Source: Campylobacterales bacterium (GTDB taxonomy: Bacteria > Campylobacterota > Campylobacteria > Campylobacterales > Sulfurospirillaceae). Taken from it: 64,000 nt of DNA. The notes beneath the pieces were generated by a model. It was not told where the DNA came from. It made no database searches and saw only the letters and a list, made by a program, of their open reading frames with translations. The stretch lies in the NCBI GenBank assembly GCA_024280575.1, contig JAJRPV010000024.1, forward strand, positions 37,598-101,597, written 5' to 3'. Position numbers and translations under genes: made by a program. Positions 55,634-64,000 of this stretch are shown one piece after another. Numbering within the stretch: the first letter of the stretch is position 1; each line of letters begins with the position of its first letter.

Positions 55634-57060
55634 TTATCTTTAACAGATATATCAAAATCACTTAAATTTGGCTTTGCATTTACATCTATGATATGAGGTA
55701 TCAACACTATGATAAGCTCGCTGTTTGTAATCACTTTTGCCTTACTTTTAAAGGCATTGCCAAGAAGGGGAATAGATGAAAGAAGCGGAACACTTGTATT
55801 TGTATAGCTTTCATTTTTATTTATTAGTCCTCCTATTAAAATTTTATTTCCATCTTTCACTTTTACTACGGAAGAGAGTTGTTTTATCTTTATATCAGGA
55901 GCCAAAAACGGTACGCCATCACTGTTTATATGCTCTTTCGAAATCTCACTGACTATTGGATTGATTTTTAGCATTATAAAGTTATCACTTGTAACCTGAG
56001 GTGTAATATCAAGCGTTACTCCAACAAAAGTAGAATCGGTTGTATAATTTGGTGTTGTGGTGGTAGTTCCGTTAGAAACAGAAGTTGTACTTCCGTCATC
56101 GTATCTATAATTAACTTCCGTTCCCACATTTATGACAGCCGGTTGGTTATTTAGTGTCATGATTTTAGGATTTGATACAATTTTAACATTGCCTTGTGTT
56201 TTTAAGAATTTTATCAAGCCATCCATTGAAAAATTATACCCTATTAAATAATTTGGCTCTCTAAATCCTCTAGTTAAAATTCCTCCTGTTCTTTCTCTTT
56301 TAGCATCACTTGAACCGTTTATAGATAACTGAAATTTACTCCAATCAATACCATTTGTTTTACTATTGTCGTATTTTACTTCTATTAATTTTGCTTCTAT
56401 TAGTATCTCTTTATGCAATCTTTTCATCATCTCTTTTAAATATCTGCCGACACTGTCTAATTGCTTTTTGTTCCCCGTAACTGTGAGCATGCCTGCATCT
56501 TGATTTATGAGTGCTTTGGTCTTTTTCTCTCCACTGTCTTTACCTCTGTTCAATATGCTATTGATTTGCGCTTCAATCTTTGTCCAAAATTCAAAATCAG
56601 ATTTAAAATTCATAGTTGTTGTATCTTTTCCACCGCTATCACCGCTAGAGGAACCTGTTTTTATAGTCTTGTTTGTGCTACTGGTTCTTTTTGTAAAACT
56701 AACATAATCAATAAGATAGGTTTTTGTTTTTAAATATGAAATTTTCAACACTTTTTGATTAGCATCCAAAGTATAAAAAAGATTTCTATCGCTTAAAAGC
56801 AAATTTAATAACTCTTTTAAAGAAAAGTCTTTGATATTTATATAATTTAACTTTTTTTCGAGCTTAGACTTAACACTTTTATCTTCAAATACCATAGTCA
56901 TTTTACATGTATCAGTAATATTTTCCAAAATATCAAGCGTAGTGACACTGCTTCCGGGGATATCTTTCACACTAAAAGAGAAAAATTTATTTTCACAATT
57001 TGAAAAAGCTGTTGTTACTAAAAAAACCAATATAAAAACTACAAATTTTATTCTCATCAC
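55630..57060 (-). CDS. mshL: secretin MshL/GspD-type outer-membrane channel
   Basis: A 476-residue secretin forming the outer-membrane pore of the pilus. A signal peptide (residues 1-18) precedes an N-domain with LNYINIKDFSLKELLNLLLS. The secretin core shows VKIVSNPKIMTLNNQPAVIN, TLDITPQVTSDNFIMLKINP and the C-terminal GGLINKNESYTNTSVPLLS with IPLLGNAF. A Ser/Gly-rich loop (residues 135-150) links the domains. It is coupled to mshM by ATGA overlap. Confidence 0.93.
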   Translation of the reverse strand: MMRIKFVVFILVFLVTTAFSNCENKFFSFSVKDIPGSSVTTLDILENITDTCKMTMVFEDKSVKSKLEKKLNYINIKDFSLKELLNLLLSDRNLFYTLDANQKVLKISYLKTKTYLIDYVSFTKRTSSTNKTIKTGSSSGDSGGKDTTTMNFKSDFEFWTKIEAQINSILNRGKDSGEKKTKALINQDAGMLTVTGNKKQLDSVGRYLKEMMKRLHKEILIEAKLIEVKYDNSKTNGIDWSKFQLSINGSSDAKRERTGGILTRGFREPNYLIGYNFSMDGLIKFLKTQGNVKIVSNPKIMTLNNQPAVINVGTEVNYRYDDGSTTSVSNGTTTTTPNYTTDSTFVGVTLDITPQVTSDNFIMLKINPIVSEISKEHINSDGVPFLAPDIKIKQLSSVVKVKDGNKILIGGLINKNESYTNTSVPLLSSIPLLGNAFKSKAKVITNSELIIVLIPHIIDVNAKPNLSDFDISVKDK

Positions 57061-57112
57061 TATTTTTCCCTCACATTTAATATATCTCTACTCTTCTCAA
57101 ATCTCAAAACTT

Positions 57113-57448
57113 TTATTTTTTTTGCTTAGATAAAATAACTTTATTTTGCAAAACTTTTCTTATCTTGTACCCATGTATTTTATCACCATTGCCCAACCAT
57201 TTTCCACTGATAAAAGCCTTGTTTCCCAATATGCAAACTAATCTTAAACTTATTCTTTTTTTTCTCTTTTGCATAACCACACTATGTCCCTGCGGTTGTT
57301 TTTTTTCATTTTTTGTAAAAAAGGGATCATATTTTAGTATTGTGACTGTTTTTACTCTCTTGTCTTGAATGAGTCGCTCTAGCCTCTGAGATAAATTATC
57401 GCCGAAAACAAAAGAAAATAAAAATAGATAAATTAAAAGATATCTCAT
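57113..57448 (-). CDS. mshK: MshK-like small exported protein
   Basis: A 111-residue protein with a signal peptide (residues 1-16, ending FVFGD) and a C-terminal beta-rich segment (LRLVCILGNKAFISGKWLG, then KIHGYKIRKVLQNKVIL). The latter looks like the PilP/GspC homology region that contacts secretins (INGKWLxxGDxIxGYxV pattern). It lies between mshJ and mshL, exactly the mshK place. The family is weakly conserved, so context carries much of the call. Confidence 0.7.
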   Translation of the reverse strand: MRYLLIYLFLFSFVFGDNLSQRLERLIQDKRVKTVTILKYDPFFTKNEKKQPQGHSVVMQKRKKRISLRLVCILGNKAFISGKWLGNGDKIHGYKIRKVLQNKVILSKQKK

Positions 57449-58053
57449 AGTCCAATCCCGTACATGTCAACAAAAAGTTTAAATTTCAAATTCTCGCCGT
57501 CTAGTTTTATTTGTGTATTTTTAAATTTTAAAAGAGTATTTAGATTATCTATATATGAGATAAATGCCACAATATCTGTATAGTTTCCACTACCGCTAAT
57601 CTCCAAACTTCTTTTTTTCTTGAGTAATTCATGACTTTTTGTATTTTTTACATTAATACTTTTTATATAGTCAATTTTTAAATCTCTTTTGACAGAATAT
57701 TTTAATATGTCATCTAAACTCTTAGCCCACTCCTTGTCATCATAAAATGCATATTTTAATTTGTATAGGCCTGATATCAGATGATTTATCTCTTCCTTCT
57801 GCTCTTCTTGTTTCGATTTTAAAGCTAAAGCTTCTTTGCTTTTTAACTCTTTGCGTCTTCTTAATTTTTTTAAAGAGTTATTTATCAATTTGGTTTGTAA
57901 CTGACTAATTTGACTGTCCATAATATCTATATTTTCCTTTATGGGCATAATTATTTGTATAAATATATAAAAAATCAAACCAAATATCATCAAATAAATA
58001 AGATATTTTTGCTTTTTTTCAGCACCGTTTAAATATTTTTCTATTTTATTCAT
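57445..58053 (-). CDS. mshJ: MshJ/PilO-like alignment-subcomplex protein
   Basis: A 202-residue inner-membrane protein with one helix at residues 17-36, a coiled coil at about 40-90 (SQLQTKLINNSLKKLRRRKE) and a C-terminal alpha/beta domain, the PilO layout. The last part (ISGSGNYTDIVAFISYIDNL, NTLLKFKNTQI) matches the PilO-type ferredoxin-like domain. It overlaps mshI by eight bases. It should pair with the MshI-like protein in the inner-membrane alignment complex. Confidence 0.8.
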   Translation of the reverse strand: MNKIEKYLNGAEKKQKYLIYLMIFGLIFYIFIQIIMPIKENIDIMDSQISQLQTKLINNSLKKLRRRKELKSKEALALKSKQEEQKEEINHLISGLYKLKYAFYDDKEWAKSLDDILKYSVKRDLKIDYIKSINVKNTKSHELLKKKRSLEISGSGNYTDIVAFISYIDNLNTLLKFKNTQIKLDGENLKFKLFVDMYGIGL

Positions 58054-59542
58054 TTTCTATCTCAATTTTACTGATATATTTACCATTGTCCAGTTTTATC
58101 TCGTCAGTTTTGACATTTACAAAACCTTCACTTATCAAAGATTTTAGAAATTTGGATATATTATCTCTGCTATTAAAATCTGATTTTACCTCTATCGTCA
58201 TTTTCTTAGAACCCTCTTGATCTATACTCTTGGCTTTAAGCTGGTATTTCTGTAAAAGCAAATTTACTTTTGCTAAAAAATTCGTATATCTGTTATCGCG
58301 TCCCTTGATTTCCTCTAGTTTGTCTATACTGGATTTGATATTTTTAAAAATAATATCTTGCTTTTCCATATCTTTTTTAATTGCTATAATCTCTTTGGTT
58401 TTTTCTCTCGTTTGTCTTTTATATAGTTTTGCCTGCTTTTGTATGCTGTTATACTTGGTCTCCAATATACTTTTTTGATTTTCTAAACTATTCATTTTAT
58501 ATTGAAAATAGACATATATTCCTGATAAAATCAAAACAAAAACCACTACAGAAATAACAAGTTTTCCAAACTGGGTTACCAAAAATGATGGTGGTTTTTT
58601 AAATATAGAAATATTTTGTTTGTTTGAATTTTGTTTGAATTTATCCAAACCGTAGGAGCAAACTATTTTATCTAAAAAATCACTCTCTTGCTTTTCTCGA
58701 AACAGATTAAAATCTAAAACTTCGACATCAGCAAATCCAAAATTTAAAACAAATTCTCTTAATCCTTTGATTCTTCCTTGCTTTGTACTAAAAAATATTC
58801 TGTCTATGTTATCAAAGCCAAATACACTTCTGTTATGCATGGCTACATTATTTAATTTAGTAAGAACTTCAGAAAATATAGTTTCAATTTCAATAAGAAT
58901 TTCACTCTCTTTTTCATCATATAATTCTTGCTTAAAGCCCTTATGTTTAAGAATATCACTTAATTTTTCTTTAGTTATATTTATCTCTTTGGCTTTTAAT
59001 TTTTCTACTATATCATTTAAATTAATCATGGACTTAGTAGAGATATATTCACCATTTCTATAAAAACTTAAAAAAGCCTCGTCATCTCCCATATATGCAA
59101 AAATATCATTTTTGGAAGTTAATATTTTATTTGTATAAAAAGTAGTATATGAAAAAAACGGCAGAGCTATAAAATCTATGTATTTTACTTTTTTAATACA
59201 TTTATGAAAGGCTTCGTTTAGTACTTCCAAGTCAATCGCAAAAGCTTCAACCAAGCACATCTCATCAAAATCAAGTTTTTTTACAAGATATGTGATTTTA
59301 TATGTTTTATTGACATCAAGACCGGCTTCTTCATACATCTTAATCTCAACAAAAGAGCTCAAATCATCATTTGACTGGTTTGCAGGAATTTTAAAACTAT
59401 AAACCACTATATCCTCATACAAGGCTCTTGAAACAGTATAGCTATTTTCTCTTTTATTTAATTTTTGAAAATGCTTGCCGTCATATGAAAATAGTGATAA
59501 GTCAGATGGATTAATATACTGGATTGCTTGGTTTTTGGCCAT
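58046..59542 (-). CDS. mshI: MshI-like protein (PilM-PilN fusion layout)
   Basis: A 498-residue protein. The first 290 residues look like a PilM/actin-type cytoplasmic domain, diverged at the nucleotide site. One membrane helix follows at about 325-345 (VISVVVFVLILSGIYVYF), then a coiled coil and a PilN-like periplasmic domain. Fusion of PilM- and PilN-like parts in one chain is the MshI arrangement, though 498 residues is on the long side. ATG start 21 bp after the upstream prepilin gene. Confidence 0.78.
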   Translation of the reverse strand: MAKNQAIQYINPSDLSLFSYDGKHFQKLNKRENSYTVSRALYEDIVVYSFKIPANQSNDDLSSFVEIKMYEEAGLDVNKTYKITYLVKKLDFDEMCLVEAFAIDLEVLNEAFHKCIKKVKYIDFIALPFFSYTTFYTNKILTSKNDIFAYMGDDEAFLSFYRNGEYISTKSMINLNDIVEKLKAKEINITKEKLSDILKHKGFKQELYDEKESEILIEIETIFSEVLTKLNNVAMHNRSVFGFDNIDRIFFSTKQGRIKGLREFVLNFGFADVEVLDFNLFREKQESDFLDKIVCSYGLDKFKQNSNKQNISIFKKPPSFLVTQFGKLVISVVVFVLILSGIYVYFQYKMNSLENQKSILETKYNSIQKQAKLYKRQTREKTKEIIAIKKDMEKQDIIFKNIKSSIDKLEEIKGRDNRYTNFLAKVNLLLQKYQLKAKSIDQEGSKKMTIEVKSDFNSRDNISKFLKSLISEGFVNVKTDEIKLDNGKYISKIEIENE

Positions 59543-59562
59543 TAAAAAATCACCTTAAAAGT

Positions 59563-60090
59563 TTAGTTTCTTATTATAACATAACCGCTCATAGGCTCCA
59601 CTGAAATTGTTTTAAATTCATTTGGTTTGTATGTTAGGTTCATATCCAAATCTTTAAGCAAAATATGTTCCCCCTCATACGGTCTTCCAAAATTATCAAA
59701 GCACAGTGTCGCATTTCCATCAACATTAAGAGTTGAACTAAACTTATGAGGTTTTTGAGATTTAGAATCTTCTGACTCTAGTTTTGTTATATTTAAATCT
59801 ATACATGTAGAAGTATTAACCTTGCTCCAGGGCTTAGAAAAACCTACCGTATCATAGTTCAGAGCATTTTTTTGCTTTTGTTTAATCTTCATAGTTATAA
59901 AATTAGTATCATTTAAAAGCCGATTGTCCGGCAAGAAGTTTTTACCTATATAGGATAAAATTCCAATAAGAATAATTACAAATATCAACTCTACCATAGT
60001 AAAGGCTCTGCGAGCCAATTTTGAATGTTGAATTTTGAATGTTGAATTTAATTTAAAATTAAAAATTAAAAATTTAAATTTATCTCTCAT
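59563..60090 (-). CDS. minor prepilin with an unusually long leader
   Basis: A 175-residue prepilin with the class III signature RRA before FTMVELIFVIILIGILSYI. From the ATG the leader is 29 residues, encoded by AT-rich, internally repeated DNA (two copies of TTCAACATTCAAAA). An in-frame TTG eight codons before the cleavage site region (LARRAFT) could give a leader of normal size, but no ribosome binding site precedes it. A palindrome-like ATACATGTAG occurs at 59801. It sits in the row of minor pilins before mshI. Confidence 0.82.
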   Translation of the reverse strand: MRDKFKFLIFNFKLNSTFKIQHSKLARRAFTMVELIFVIILIGILSYIGKNFLPDNRLLNDTNFITMKIKQKQKNALNYDTVGFSKPWSKVNTSTCIDLNITKLESEDSKSQKPHKFSSTLNVDGNATLCFDNFGRPYEGEHILLKDLDMNLTYKPNEFKTISVEPMSGYVIIRN

Positions 60091-60542
60091 GGTCTCTGCA
60101 ATGTCCTTCTAGTCAACTTTATCTTTCTGCCTCTGTTTTTTGGATGGGTAGAGTTTGTTTCTACTACTACCCTCATCATTACCATACCTTGTGATTCTTC
60201 AGTATCGATCGGCTCACAAAGGCTTCCGCACCTTGCACAATCTGCACTTCCTGCCAACAGATAATATTTTGTGATATTTATATCTGCTAAAAATCTTTTA
60301 TCGGGTGATACTATGCTTACTTCTTTTAGGCAAGTATTTGTACTGTTTCTGTCAAATCCACTTATAGCAAGAAGACCCATCTCAACCGCGCTCCCCATAA
60401 AAAGTTCAGCCGACTCCTTCAAATATATATCTTTTGTCTGTTTTACATTTACGGTAGCATACTTCATGGCAATAGTCATAATACCGCTAATCAAAACTAT
60501 GACAAGTATGGCCTGAAGCAATCCAAATCCCGAGCGTTTCAA
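60087..60542 (-). CDS. MshP-like minor pilin lacking Glu5
   Basis: A 151-residue protein with the leader MKRSG and mature start FGLLQAILVIVLISGIMTIA. Position 5 is Gln where prepilins usually have Glu, as in PilX/MshP-type proteins whose start is often atypical. Four cysteines cluster late (CARCGSLCEP plus one before). Overlaps the neighbours on both sides by four bases. The MshP assignment rests on the order mshO-mshP-mshQ being loosely kept and on the atypical N-terminus. Confidence 0.75.
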   Translation of the reverse strand: MKRSGFGLLQAILVIVLISGIMTIAMKYATVNVKQTKDIYLKESAELFMGSAVEMGLLAISGFDRNSTNTCLKEVSIVSPDKRFLADINITKYYLLAGSADCARCGSLCEPIDTEESQGMVMMRVVVETNSTHPKNRGRKIKLTRRTLQRP

Positions 60543-61471
60543 AATACAACCTTTTGCTTTGAGATAGTAACATTATTGTCACTTCCTCTTATATGTTTTT
60601 GCAGTGTAAGGCTAAAACGCAAGCTATCGTTAAGAAGACTTGCCTGAAAGCCTTTTGCATTATATGTCAGCACGGTAACATTTCCATCTTGATTGCTTCC
60701 GTTTGGATCTGCACAAAATGTTTTGCCTTTCCATGGCCTATAATTATAAAATAAAAAGAGAGTATTGCTATCGCTTTTGTTTAAATCCTTTATACATGTA
60801 GCATTTAAGTCTATATCTGCTCCTCTTGCTATTGCGTAGGCTGTATCTACTAGATAATATTTTTCATAAATCTCATCGGGAGTTGTAGCAAAAGTTATGG
60901 TGTTGCCACTGATGCTTGCTATATCTTCTATTTTTTTGTGTAAATTACCGTGCCAGCCGAAAGAGCTGTTGAAATCATTTGATAGCGCCAAATTGCCATC
61001 ATCAAATGCTCCGGCAAATACAAGAGCCAAATCACTTGAAGTTGCATTAAACTTATTTGCCATCACATTGCTTAATGCTGTTACATTAATATCTGGTGAA
61101 GATATGGTTTTTGTATTTTTATCAGATTTATTTAAATCCACAAAACCACTGTAATATCCTGCTTTCTGAGCTTCACTGGCAATTCCAATCCACTCTATCA
61201 CACTGAATGATAAATTAAGATTATAAATAGTTTCAAATGTACCATCATTCTTGTACCCTATGGTTGAACTTGGAACTCTATCATATAACAGTGAAGAAAT
61301 TTGGTCAACTACTATTTGCGCATCACTAGAGAGATCACTCATTGCTTTGCTCTTTGCTACTTTTATATACAAATGCTTCAGCGAAACAAATGTACCGGCT
61401 GACAAGATACCAAGTATTACAATCGTAATGATAACTTCTACTAAAGTGAATGCTTTTTGCCTCATTTCCAT
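60539..61471 (-). CDS. MshO-like minor prepilin
   Basis: A 310-residue prepilin: leader MEMRQKA, mature FTLVEVIITIVILGILSAGT, with Glu5 present. The long C-terminal domain (over 270 residues) and motifs such as SKAMSDLSSDAQIVVDQISS resemble MshO, which is the largest minor pilin of the MSHA set. It overlaps both neighbouring prepilin genes. Two ATG codons lie near the start; the first is used here. Confidence 0.8.
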   Translation of the reverse strand: MEMRQKAFTLVEVIITIVILGILSAGTFVSLKHLYIKVAKSKAMSDLSSDAQIVVDQISSLLYDRVPSSTIGYKNDGTFETIYNLNLSFSVIEWIGIASEAQKAGYYSGFVDLNKSDKNTKTISSPDINVTALSNVMANKFNATSSDLALVFAGAFDDGNLALSNDFNSSFGWHGNLHKKIEDIASISGNTITFATTPDEIYEKYYLVDTAYAIARGADIDLNATCIKDLNKSDSNTLFLFYNYRPWKGKTFCADPNGSNQDGNVTVLTYNAKGFQASLLNDSLRFSLTLQKHIRGSDNNVTISKQKVVF

Positions 61472-62085
61472 ACTCTTTTATTTAATGTAATTTGACCTAT
61501 ATTTGATGAAATATAATAAAAATCAGAAATTTGCCTGATTTTTCCACGCTTACCTTGATAACTTATATTTACATCAACCATTTTAAGATTTGTTGTATTG
61601 TTTTTTGGCGAATCATTTAGTATAAAAACGGCTTTTTGACCACTATATGATATATTGTCGTCTATATATTTTACCCCTACATGTAGGCCATAGTATGATG
61701 CATTTATATCCGTATTGTTAAAATCATCTATATCGTTAAAATCATTATAATCAGTGACTCCATCGCTTGATATGGTGCTAGCGCTTAGATTGTCTTCACA
61801 ATTTCTAGAACCTATAAATCCTCCGACTCTTCTTGTGCTGTTTTCATCGCATTTAAAATTTCCGCTTGCTACATGTAGTATGTCAATATTTGCAGTATTG
61901 TTTTCATCCCAAGGAAGTTTCGATATCATTTGCACCAATGAAATACCATTAAAAAGGGCATCTTGGCGGATAGCAAATTTGTCACTTTTATTTAAAGATA
62001 ATATAACTTTTGGGATTACAGTAAATACTATCGCAATAATCACAATAGTAAAGATTAACTCTATCAAGGACAATCCTCTTCTCAT
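61462..62085 (-). CDS. minor prepilin, MshC/MshD-like
   Basis: A 207-residue prepilin: leader MRRG, mature LSLIELIFTIVIIAIVFTVI, with Glu5 present. A pair of cysteines (NFKCDENS, GSRNCEDN) falls mid-protein. Two exact CTACATGTAG palindromes lie inside it (61677, 61869). The ATG shares its A with the MshQ-like stop (TAATG). Which MSHA minor pilin it equals cannot be decided from sequence alone. Confidence 0.82.
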   Translation of the reverse strand: MRRGLSLIELIFTIVIIAIVFTVIPKVILSLNKSDKFAIRQDALFNGISLVQMISKLPWDENNTANIDILHVASGNFKCDENSTRRVGGFIGSRNCEDNLSASTISSDGVTDYNDFNDIDDFNNTDINASYYGLHVGVKYIDDNISYSGQKAVFILNDSPKNNTTNLKMVDVNISYQGKRGKIRQISDFYYISSNIGQITLNKRVWK

Positions 62086-64000
62086 TACCTAAACACCTTT
62101 ACACCTTTTTTGACTATGTTTGAAGCATTATAATCATTTCCTATATTTGTACCATTAAAATCACCACTTGTTATAGCTTTTGAATTTAAATTACTCTTTA
62201 GCAAATAGTTATATTTAAAACAAGGATGACTTCCGCAATCGCTGCTGTTGCTGTCATCATAGTCATTATATCGGCTAAACCATAGATATCTTGGTACTTT
62301 TAAGTGAATATAAGCACTATCAGGGTTGCTCCAATTGTTTGTGATTGAAAAATTAACTATACCTTTGTTCGTATTTAAAATGGATATGCTTACCCCGCTC
62401 TTATTATAATCCATAGTAAAATCTTTTTTAATCTGAAAACTTAAATTTGTTGCATTGTCATCATAAAACATTTGATACCAATTTAAACTATCTCTTTTAA
62501 AGTCTGGCAAAACAGCATTTGAAAACACCTCGATATCCAAACTATGGTTAATCACATGTTTATTTGTATTCACATCTTTTGTTTTGACTCTGCCATAGTA
62601 GAATTTACTGATATTATTATCTAACTTCAGCCCGATATTTTTTACATTTGCATCACTAGGATATGTTGTATTTATATCGATTGCCTGCAAGGATAGAGGG
62701 TTTTTCGGAGCATTATATTTTCTATAAACATTAAGAGCATAAATCACTCTTGAACTATTTCCATCGCTAAAATTTTGGTCATTGATAGTGCCTGTAAGAT
62801 CAAAATTGCTTAAATTTCTATCATGCCCATACAATTTTTCATTGTTTATATTTTGAAAATAACTTACATTTCCATCACTGTTCGTGGAATTTAAATCTAT
62901 AGTGAAATTAACATCTTTTGCAAAACATTTACTGTCAAACTTGGGAGTAATATTCCCCAAAAAATTTTGTGATTGCACTACAAAGGATAGTGTTATATTT
63001 GAATCGTTTACATCGCTCATGTATCGCCAATTTTGATTTGGATTACGAGTAAATTTATATTTGACAATAGCAAACTTATATGGATTTACTGTTATCTTTT
63101 TGCTATATTTTTGGATAAACCTAACACTTTCATTTGTATCATCAGCATCTACCTTTGCAAATTCACTTCCGTTTATCTCTTTTACAGTGAAGTTTACATC
63201 GCCTACATCATTGTAGTTAGCATCAAAAGAGATGTTTCCATTAGTAAATTTTAAAGGATTCGGTATGCCACTTAAAATTCCGGCGCTACATGTAGCATTT
63301 GAATCATTTATATCAAAAGAAAAAGAGGTCCCGTTTGTTTCATTATAATCCAAACTATCTGCACCGTTAAAATCAGTTGCATTGATATCCATATGAAATG
63401 AAACTCCTGCATAAAATGAAGTTGTATTTATGTCTATTCCAAATTGTTTAGGGCGAATCGCAAAATTATCACTTGAGTTTGTTTCATTATCATCCATAAC
63501 AAGCGGACAATTCTCATCTACATTCTTTTTCCAAGATATATGCACTCTTACATTTTTAATAGCTTTTGAAATATTAAAAGTAGCAACTGAGCTGTTTTGG
63601 TCTGAAAACTGCAATTTTTTACTATTATTATCTATGACGGCACACACTGTTCCGTTAAAATCTTGTAATTTTGTTTTATTTTTGTCCAAAGAAACAATGG
63701 TTAGATTAAAAGGCTGATTGACTATTTTAGTCGATATGTTCCTATCGTTTATATCGCGAAATATATCTAGAGCATCACACTTATAAGCTAGATTACACAT
63801 ACACTCTCTTATGCTTCCATCATAATTTTTACCATCTTTTTCATTATTATAAATAGCACTTACTTGCACAGAGCTAAGTGCTGAATTAAATATTTTTAAT
63901 TCATCTATTTGACCATCAAACATCAAACCATTTGCACCCGTATAAAACCTGCCTATTTCTAAGTTGTTGCTTGTAAATGCAATTGCATGTGTATTTGAAG
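62085..64000 (-). CDS. mshQ: MshQ-like DUF6701 protein with LamG-type lectin domain (5' end outside window)
   Basis: A large surface protein whose start lies beyond base 64000. The visible 638 residues begin in a concanavalin/LamG-like domain (IGRFYTG, then FDGQIDELKIFNSALSSVQ). A long stretch rich in Asp, Asn and Thr follows, with repeated DxN-type motifs, typical of DUF6701 domains of MshQ. Cysteines occur sparsely (CMCNLAYKC, CGSHPC). It heads the minus-strand MSHA-like operon seen here. The lectin domain suggests glycan binding at the pilus tip or cell surface. Confidence 0.82.
   Translation of the reverse strand, partial: SNTHAIAFTSNNLEIGRFYTGANGLMFDGQIDELKIFNSALSSVQVSAIYNNEKDGKNYDGSIRECMCNLAYKCDALDIFRDINDRNISTKIVNQPFNLTIVSLDKNKTKLQDFNGTVCAVIDNNSKKLQFSDQNSSVATFNISKAIKNVRVHISWKKNVDENCPLVMDDNETNSSDNFAIRPKQFGIDINTTSFYAGVSFHMDINATDFNGADSLDYNETNGTSFSFDINDSNATCSAGILSGIPNPLKFTNGNISFDANYNDVGDVNFTVKEINGSEFAKVDADDTNESVRFIQKYSKKITVNPYKFAIVKYKFTRNPNQNWRYMSDVNDSNITLSFVVQSQNFLGNITPKFDSKCFAKDVNFTIDLNSTNSDGNVSYFQNINNEKLYGHDRNLSNFDLTGTINDQNFSDGNSSRVIYALNVYRKYNAPKNPLSLQAIDINTTYPSDANVKNIGLKLDNNISKFYYGRVKTKDVNTNKHVINHSLDIEVFSNAVLPDFKRDSLNWYQMFYDDNATNLSFQIKKDFTMDYNKSGVSISILNTNKGIVNFSITNNWSNPDSAYIHLKVPRYLWFSRYNDYDDSNSSDCGSHPCFKYNYLLKSNLNSKAITSGDFNGTNIGNDYNASNIVKKGVKVFR

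Overview
This AT-rich 64 kb window (roughly one third G+C by eye) looks like a Campylobacterota (epsilonproteobacterial) chromosome, probably a free-living, sulfur-metabolising relative of Sulfurimonas or Sulfurovum. The signs are the short ArgA-type acetyltransferase, the rlpA-hisB-kdsC-lptC-lptA-engB cluster, a PglF-type epimerase beside galE, an Mla-like transporter with an odd ATPase, and a PsrABC-type molybdoenzyme operon. I saw no rRNA, tRNA, CRISPR array or transposase gene.

Layout. 1-3.5 kb (+): metG 3' end, a Mur-ligase-like protein, ybeY and a cation antiporter. 3.4-12.8 kb (-): envelope genes (mrdA, mreD, lptA, lptC, kdsC, rlpA, mltD) mixed with argA-like, engB, hisB, tatD (frameshifted) and a two-REC diguanylate cyclase. 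13-20.4 kb (-): recN (frameshifted), nadK, pglF-like, galE, purL. 20.4-28.4 kb (-): a DUF302 protein, an Mla-like lipid transporter, then the rpmH-rnpA-yidD-yidC-jag-mnmE operon. 28.5-39.9 kb: a lipoprotein and a YgbA-family gene, clpB (-), then ctpA, purC, purS, purQ, an SH3 protein, plsC, DUF190, crcB and htpG (+). 40-48.8 kb (-): psrCBA, a DUF255 thioredoxin-fold protein, a rhodanese and a UvrD-type helicase. 48.9-64 kb: an MSHA-like type IV pilus locus, with two major-type prepilins on + and mshG, E, N, M, L, K, J, I, four minor prepilins and an MshQ-like DUF6701 protein on -.

The main unexplained signal is a family of 80-84 bp cassettes directly upstream of four start codons: the diguanylate cyclase, ctpA, purS and mshE. 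Each proximal unit has a variable first hairpin, a conserved linker, a second hairpin whose stem changes by paired substitutions, a Shine-Dalgarno sequence and the start codon. At ctpA the unit lies between two 12-bp copies of the start-codon region, as expected of an insertion with target duplication. In three of four loci it forms a short leader ORF whose TGA overlaps the gene's ATG. Copies are tandem at three loci and exactly identical at one. Two of the four genes belong to c-di-GMP signalling.

Other points: rnpA and mnmE, in one operon, appear to start at ATA codons overlapping the upstream stop codon. The Mla ATPase homologue lacks Walker A, signature and Walker B motifs and seems to start at ATT. 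The palindrome CTACATGTAG is strongly over-represented. tatD, recN and mshG each carry a one-base deletion, which may be sequencing error or real decay.
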